Assembly (NCBI GenBank): GCA_003648125.1 | Contig: QMOE01000063.1 | Location: 1 to 8,830, forward strand | Reading direction: 5' to 3' | Source of the DNA: Chloroflexota bacterium | GTDB taxonomy: Bacteria; Chloroflexota; Anaerolineae; B4-G1 | DNA length: 8,830 nucleotides | Part shown: positions 5,389-8,830 of the stretch, piece after piece | Numbering within the stretch: the stretch's first letter is position 1 | How the letters are laid out: every line of letters begins with the position of its first letter | Position numbers and translations under genes: made by a program | The notes under the pieces: model-generated | The model's database searches: none | What the model was told of the DNA's origin: nothing | The model's input: only the letters and a program-made list of their open reading frames with translations

Positions 5389-7409
5389 CAAAACAATATC
5401 TAGTCACCGGTGGAGCCGGCTTTATCGGCTGCAACTACGTCCACCGCCTGCTCGCTCGCGGCAAGCACGTGACGGTGTACGATAACCTTTCCCGTCGGGG
5501 GACAGAATCAAACGTCGCCTGGCTACACGAACAACACGGCGCGGATTCCTTCCGCCTGGTCGTCGCCGACCTGCGCGATTGCGACACCCTGTCCGACGCG
5601 GCGCAGGACGCCGACGTAATTGTCCACCTGGCCGGACAGACCGCCGTCACCACCTCCGTCACCGACCCCCGCTCCGATTTTGAAGATAACGCCCTCGGTA
5701 CCTTTAACGCCCTGGAAGCCGCCCGTCACGCTGTCACCAACCCCATCTTCCTCTACGCCTCCACCAACAAAGTCTACGGCGGAATGGATGAGGTGGCCGT
5801 GATCGAGCAGGATACCCGCTATGCCTACCGCGACTTTCCGCTCGGCATCCCCGAGACCCAGCCGCTCGACTTTCACTCTCCCTACGGCTGCTGTTATTCA
5901 GCCGATACTGATATTCTTACCGATGGAGGATGGAAAAAGTTTTACGAATTGACTTCCAATGATCAGGTTCTAACCTATAATATTGAGCGAAAAGTGGCCG
6001 AGTATCAAACGCCTATAGACCACTTTGCGTATTCTTATACTGGCAAAATGTATGTCCAAAACAACCGTCGTCTCAAGACATGTGTAACGCCCAATCACAA
6101 AATGTTGGTGTCTTGGGATCGCGACCATGATGGGTTGAAAAATCCGCGCCTCTTAGAAGCTCGGCAAATTGAGGGGAAGGCAATGGCTTATCTTCTCGCT
6201 GCCGATTACAATGGAGGAAAAGACTCCAATCACTTTATTTTGCCTGAAGTAAGAAAGGTAGCCAAATATAAGCATTACTTTCCTGCGCGTCCAATCCCAA
6301 TGGATGATTGGTTGAGATTCTTGGGCTGGTATATTTCAGAGGGTCATTGTTACAAAAATCAGAAAACCGGCAATTGCACAGTGACATTAACTACTTATAG
6401 CCGATCTGAAGAGGCAATCGCTGTGATGCAAGCTATTGGCCTATCGCCTGTGGTGGATAAGCATCACATCACAGCAACGTCTCGCCAGTTATACGAGTAT
6501 CTCAAAGTATTTGATAAAAGTCACGACAAGTACATTCCGCAAGAGATTAAGCGTCTTGATCGAGAAAAACTGACTATTCTTCTAAAGTCCTTGTTGGATG
6601 GTGATGGCAATAAGCACAGCAAACACGGATGGAGATACACAACTGTTTCCCAGAGATTAGCGGACGATATTCAGGAAATTGCGATCAAGTGTGGAATGGC
6701 AGCGTCAGTGACTTTGGATAAAGAGGGATTTTACCGTGTTTATACAAGTACAACTAGAACTACTCAATGTAACCTAGGTGCAAACCGGAGTGAATGGGTG
6801 GATTACGATGGAATGGTTTATTGTGTACAAGTACCTAATTCCATTGTGATGGTCAGGCAAAATGGGTATGCCTTCTTCTCCGGAAATTCCAAAGGGGCCG
6901 GCGACCAGTACGTGCGTGACTATGCCCGCATCTACGGCCTGCCGACAGTCGTCTTCCGCCAGAGTTGCATTTACGGCACCCGTCAAATGGGCGTCGAGGA
7001 CCAGGGCTGGGTGGCCTGGTTCATCATCGCCGCCCTCACCGGCCAGCCCATCACCATCTATGGCAACGGCAAGCAGGTGCGCGACGTGCTCTTTGTAGAT
7101 GACTTGCTCAACGCCTACGACGCCGCCATCGCCAATATCAAAATCGCCGCCGGACAAGTCTACAACGTCGGTGGCGGGCCGGAGCGCACAATGTCCATCT
7201 GGGCCGAGTTTGGCCCCATCCTGGAGCGGTTGATCGGCCACCCCATCCCCGTCTCAATTAGCGATTGGCGCCCCGGCGATCAGCCTATCTACATCTCCGA
7301 CATCCGCAAAGCCGAACGCGAACTGGGTTGGCATCCCGCCGTCGGCGTTGAAGTAGGCATCCGCCGCCTATACGATTGGGTCACTACCCACCAACACCTT
7401 TTCGTATAA
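5385..7409 (+). CDS. NAD-dependent sugar epimerase, CDP-paratose 2-epimerase-like, interrupted by an intein
   Basis: The precursor is 674 residues; removing residues 170-501 leaves a 342-residue extended short-chain dehydrogenase, the usual length for CDP-paratose/CDP-tyvelose epimerases. The Rossmann motif GGAGFIG is at residues 9-15. Substrate-family phrases are AGQTAVTTSVTDPRSDFEDN (83-102), FRQSCIYGTRQMGVEDQGWV and VLFVDDLLNAY. The catalytic Tyr/Lys motif YGCSK is built only after splicing: Y167, G168 and C169 precede the intein, and S502 and K503 follow it. The predicted reaction is NAD-assisted epimerisation of a nucleotide-linked sugar in the cytoplasm; the CDP-paratose assignment is from motif similarity and the true substrate could differ. 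GAGGAG (5374-5379) lies 5 nt before the ATG, which overlaps the previous gene. The glycosyltransferase follows 41 nt after the stop. Confidence 0.88.
   Translation: MTKQYLVTGGAGFIGCNYVHRLLARGKHVTVYDNLSRRGTESNVAWLHEQHGADSFRLVVADLRDCDTLSDAAQDADVIVHLAGQTAVTTSVTDPRSDFEDNALGTFNALEAARHAVTNPIFLYASTNKVYGGMDEVAVIEQDTRYAYRDFPLGIPETQPLDFHSPYGCCYSADTDILTDGGWKKFYELTSNDQVLTYNIERKVAEYQTPIDHFAYSYTGKMYVQNNRRLKTCVTPNHKMLVSWDRDHDGLKNPRLLEARQIEGKAMAYLLAADYNGGKDSNHFILPEVRKVAKYKHYFPARPIPMDDWLRFLGWYISEGHCYKNQKTGNCTVTLTTYSRSEEAIAVMQAIGLSPVVDKHHITATSRQLYEYLKVFDKSHDKYIPQEIKRLDREKLTILLKSLLDGDGNKHSKHGWRYTTVSQRLADDIQEIAIKCGMAASVTLDKEGFYRVYTSTTRTTQCNLGANRSEWVDYDGMVYCVQVPNSIVMVRQNGYAFFSGNSKGAGDQYVRDYARIYGLPTVVFRQSCIYGTRQMGVEDQGWVAWFIIAALTGQPITIYGNGKQVRDVLFVDDLLNAYDAAIANIKIAAGQVYNVGGGPERTMSIWAEFGPILERLIGHPIPVSISDWRPGDQPIYISDIRKAERELGWHPAVGVEVGIRRLYDWVTTHQHLFV
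5892..6887 (+). mobile_element. Intein with LAGLIDADG homing endonuclease, in the epimerase gene
   Basis: The 332-residue in-frame insert starts at Cys (CYSADTDILTDGGW, splicing block A) and ends FFSGN before Ser+1. The block B TxxH motif is VTPNHKM (T66, H69 of the intein). The endonuclease motifs are LRFLGWYISEG (141-151, acidic E150) and LKSLLDGDG (231-239, acidic D238), both with their metal-binding acid, so the endonuclease looks intact. Blocks F/G are VYCVQVPNSIVMVRQNGYAFFSGN in pieces (309-332). The penultimate residue is Gly rather than the usual His, a variant seen in some splicing inteins. Base composition changes sharply at both ends: bases 5941-6000 contain 23 G+C, while 5581-5640 in the host gene contain 41. 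This points to horizontal arrival by homing. Confidence 0.93.
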
Positions 7410-7435
7410 CTTGCCACTTGCAAACTTGAAACTTG
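7409..7435 (+). repeat. Short ACTTG heptad-like repeat before the glycosyltransferase
   Basis: ACTTG occurs at 7409, 7416, 7424 and 7431, at spacings of 7, 8 and 7 bp, in the 41-bp gap between the epimerase stop and the glycosyltransferase start. This resembles short tandemly repeated heptamers found in intergenic DNA of some bacteria. No Shine-Dalgarno sequence is evident in the gap. Confidence 0.5.
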
Positions 7436-7450
7436 CACACTCGCCAACTT

Positions 7451-8611
7451 ATGAAAATACTCATCATGCTCACCTACTACCGCCCTCACACCAGCGGCCT
7501 CACCATCTACGCCGAGCGGCTGGCGCGGGGGCTGGCGGCGCGCGGCCACACCGTCACCGTGCTGACCTCGCATACCCACGTTCCCCGCTCCCACCCCCAC
7601 GAGACGATGGAGGACGGCGTGCGGGTCGTGCGCGCGCCGGTGCTGTTCCGCGTCAGCAAGGGCGTCATCATGCCCACCATTGGCTTTCTGGCTACCAGAG
7701 AGGTGCTGCGGCACGACATCGTCTGCCTGCACCTGCCCCAGTTCGATGCAGCGGGTGTGGCGTTGCGAGGACGCTTGCTGGGCAAACCCACCACGCTGAC
7801 CTATCACTGCGACCTGAAACTTCCGCCCGGCCTATTCAACGTTGTCGTCAATCAGGCCGTCCACGCGATGAACCGGCTGGCCGGCCTCTTTTCCGACCGG
7901 GTGATCGCCTACACGCAGGATTTTGCCGACCATTCCCCCTTCCTGTGCGCCTTCCGCCGCAAAGTAGAGATCATCCCCCCGCCAGTGGAACTGCCGCAGG
8001 CGGGGCCGGGCGCAGTGGCCGCCTTCGCCCAGATGCACGGCCTGGACGGAAGCGGCCCGGTGATTGGCATGGCGGCGCGGCTGGCCTCCGAGAAGGGCGT
8101 CGAGGTGCTGCTGAACGCCCTGCCGCGCGTGTTAAAAGTCTACCCCAATGCGCGCGTGCTCTTTGCCGGTCAACACAAAAACGTGATGGGCGAGGAAACC
8201 TCCGCCCGCCGGCTGGCCCCACTCTTCCGCCGCTACGAGGACAACGGGCACTGGAAGTCTTTAGGCATCTTGAACCCTTTACAAATGGCCGCCTTTTACC
8301 CCAACCTGGACGTGATTCTCGTCCCCAGTCTCAACTCAACCGAGTCGTTCGGCCTGGTGCAGGTAGAGGCCATGTTGAGCGGCGTTCCTTCGATTGCCAG
8401 CGACCTGCCGGGCGTGCGTCAGCCTGTGCTGCAATCGGGGATGGGAAAAATCGTACCGGTGGGCGATAGCGCGGCCCTGGCCGAGGCCATCATTGAGGTG
8501 ATCGGCGACAAATCGGCCTACACACGTCCCCGGCAAGAGATCGCCGACCGCTGGTCAACCGAACACACCGCTGCTGGGTACGAGGCCCTCTTCAAATGTT
8601 TGCTGACGTAG
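7451..8611 (+). CDS. GT4-type (GT-B fold) glycosyltransferase
   Basis: This 386-residue protein transfers a sugar from a nucleotide donor to an unidentified acceptor. The start is ATG 7451 (MKILIMLTYYRPHTSGLTIY), the usual N-terminal strand and loop of GT4 enzymes; an in-frame TTG at 7433 would add six odd residues inside a repeat. The N-terminal Rossmann domain covers about 1-180 (acceptor side, YAERLARGLAARGHTVTVLT). The C-terminal donor domain begins near 200 with IGMAARLASEKGVEVLLNAL, with the phosphate-contacting Arg and Lys of the R-x5-K type. ESFGLVQVEAMLSGVP at about 299-314 is the E-x7-E donor-binding motif. Length and motifs are complete. No Shine-Dalgarno sequence is seen, so translation may depend on the upstream epimerase gene. 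Its partners suggest synthesis of a glycolipid or cell-surface glycan containing an unusual deoxysugar; that is inference from the neighbourhood. Confidence 0.9.
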   Translation: MKILIMLTYYRPHTSGLTIYAERLARGLAARGHTVTVLTSHTHVPRSHPHETMEDGVRVVRAPVLFRVSKGVIMPTIGFLATREVLRHDIVCLHLPQFDAAGVALRGRLLGKPTTLTYHCDLKLPPGLFNVVVNQAVHAMNRLAGLFSDRVIAYTQDFADHSPFLCAFRRKVEIIPPPVELPQAGPGAVAAFAQMHGLDGSGPVIGMAARLASEKGVEVLLNALPRVLKVYPNARVLFAGQHKNVMGEETSARRLAPLFRRYEDNGHWKSLGILNPLQMAAFYPNLDVILVPSLNSTESFGLVQVEAMLSGVPSIASDLPGVRQPVLQSGMGKIVPVGDSAALAEAIIEVIGDKSAYTRPRQEIADRWSTEHTAAGYEALFKCLLT

Positions 8612-8670
8612 GGGCAGGCCTTGCGCCTGCCCTGGGCCTTGCGCCTGCCCTGGGCCTTGCGCCTGCCCCG
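8612..8670. repeat. 18-bp tandem repeat (three copies) forming hairpins after the glycosyltransferase
   Basis: GGCCTTGCGCCTGCCCTG occurs at 8617-8634 and 8635-8652, and at 8653-8670 with one change (CTG to CCG). The first copy with its left flank forms GGGCAGG-CCTTGCG-CCTGCCC (8612-8632), a strong 7-bp GC stem that starts one base after the stop codon. There is no T tract, so a role as terminator or mRNA 3' stabiliser is possible but unproven. Palindromes of the GGGGCAGGC...GCCTGCCCC kind are common interspersed repeats in GC-rich genomes. Confidence 0.7.
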
Positions 8671-8693
8671 AGTCCGGTATCCTGGCCCGACGT

Positions 8694-8830
8694 AGTGAAG
8701 CGAGCGTCGGTTGAGTAGCCGCCACGCTTTTTGTGGCGGCGTATCGAAACCACGCGATCCCATTTGCATCACCTGCTTCACTTTTAACATTTGGAGTAAA
8801 TGCTCAGGCCAGTGAAGCGAGCGTCGGTCG
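8694..8830. repeat. Intergenic repeat region with 18-bp direct repeats and a perfect hairpin
   Basis: AGTGAAGCGAGCGTCGGT is present at 8694-8711 and again at 8811-8828, 117 bp apart. Between them, GCCGCCAC-GCTTTTT-GTGGCGGC (8718-8740) is a perfect 8-bp hairpin, followed by GTATCGAAACC. I see no convincing gene here. The region looks like interspersed non-coding repeats of a REP-like kind that continue past the window edge. Confidence 0.6.

Noticed and set aside
7411..8469. 352-codon plus-strand frame in another phase over the glycosyltransferase
   Set aside because: Pro/Arg/Ala-rich shadow frame; the GT4 frame contains all family motifs.
8518..8790. 90-codon minus-strand frame with RRKAQG repeats
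   Set aside because: The protein repeats are only the translation of the 18-bp DNA tandem repeat, and the frame overlaps the 3' end of the glycosyltransferase.
8612..8830. Possible CRISPR array because of repeated units
   Set aside because: Units are directly abutting without unique spacers, and the 18-bp direct repeats occur only twice.

Overview
The window looks like a chromosomal segment of a bacterium with a moderately to strongly GC-rich genome. A Chloroflexota (Anaerolineae-type) origin is my best guess. The guess rests on the Thr/Pro-rich lipoprotein linker, the style of the sugar-nucleotide epimerase and glycosyltransferase, and the interspersed palindromic repeats. It is inferred from protein style only and was not tested by a search.

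Left part (1 to about 4110) reads as an integron platform. Two gene cassettes lie on the minus strand: a complete one carrying a lipoprotein gene (699-1757), and a second, cut by the window edge, carrying a TIM-barrel glycosidase-like protein (1-476). They are separated by a 130-bp attC-like palindrome (548-677). The cassette array abuts an attI-like core (1793-1810). Divergent from the cassettes, on the plus strand, are two consecutive integron-type tyrosine integrases (2078-3070 and 3083-4054). They follow a sigma-70-like promoter (1956-1984) with a LexA-type palindrome (1990-2003) at the expected transcription start. Between the attI core and that promoter is a regular array of TTTATAC/GCATAAA half-sites with 40-41 bp spacing. 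The second integrase keeps all catalytic residues. The first has an intact frame but lacks the catalytic Lys and the His of HxxR. A possible terminator (4089-4111) and nested inverted repeats (4066-4275) close this part.

Right part (4353-8611) is a plus-strand glycan or lipid-glycosylation cluster: a polytopic membrane protein of the UPF0104/LPG-synthase-transmembrane family, a CDP-paratose/tyvelose epimerase-like SDR enzyme, and a GT4-type glycosyltransferase. The first two genes overlap by 4 bp and are probably transcribed from an extended -10 promoter so close to the start codon that the mRNA would be nearly leaderless. The epimerase gene is interrupted by an in-frame 332-residue intein with a LAGLIDADG endonuclease, inserted inside the catalytic YxxxK motif. 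The intein is much more AT-rich than its host gene.

Far right (8612-8830) holds no gene that I can support. It contains an 18-bp tandem repeat able to form hairpins, a perfect 8-bp-stem hairpin and an 18-bp direct repeat, all typical of interspersed intergenic repeats.

The most unusual points are the tandem integrases with a catalytically depleted partner beside a repeat-rich attI region, and the intein splitting the active site of a sugar-nucleotide epimerase.
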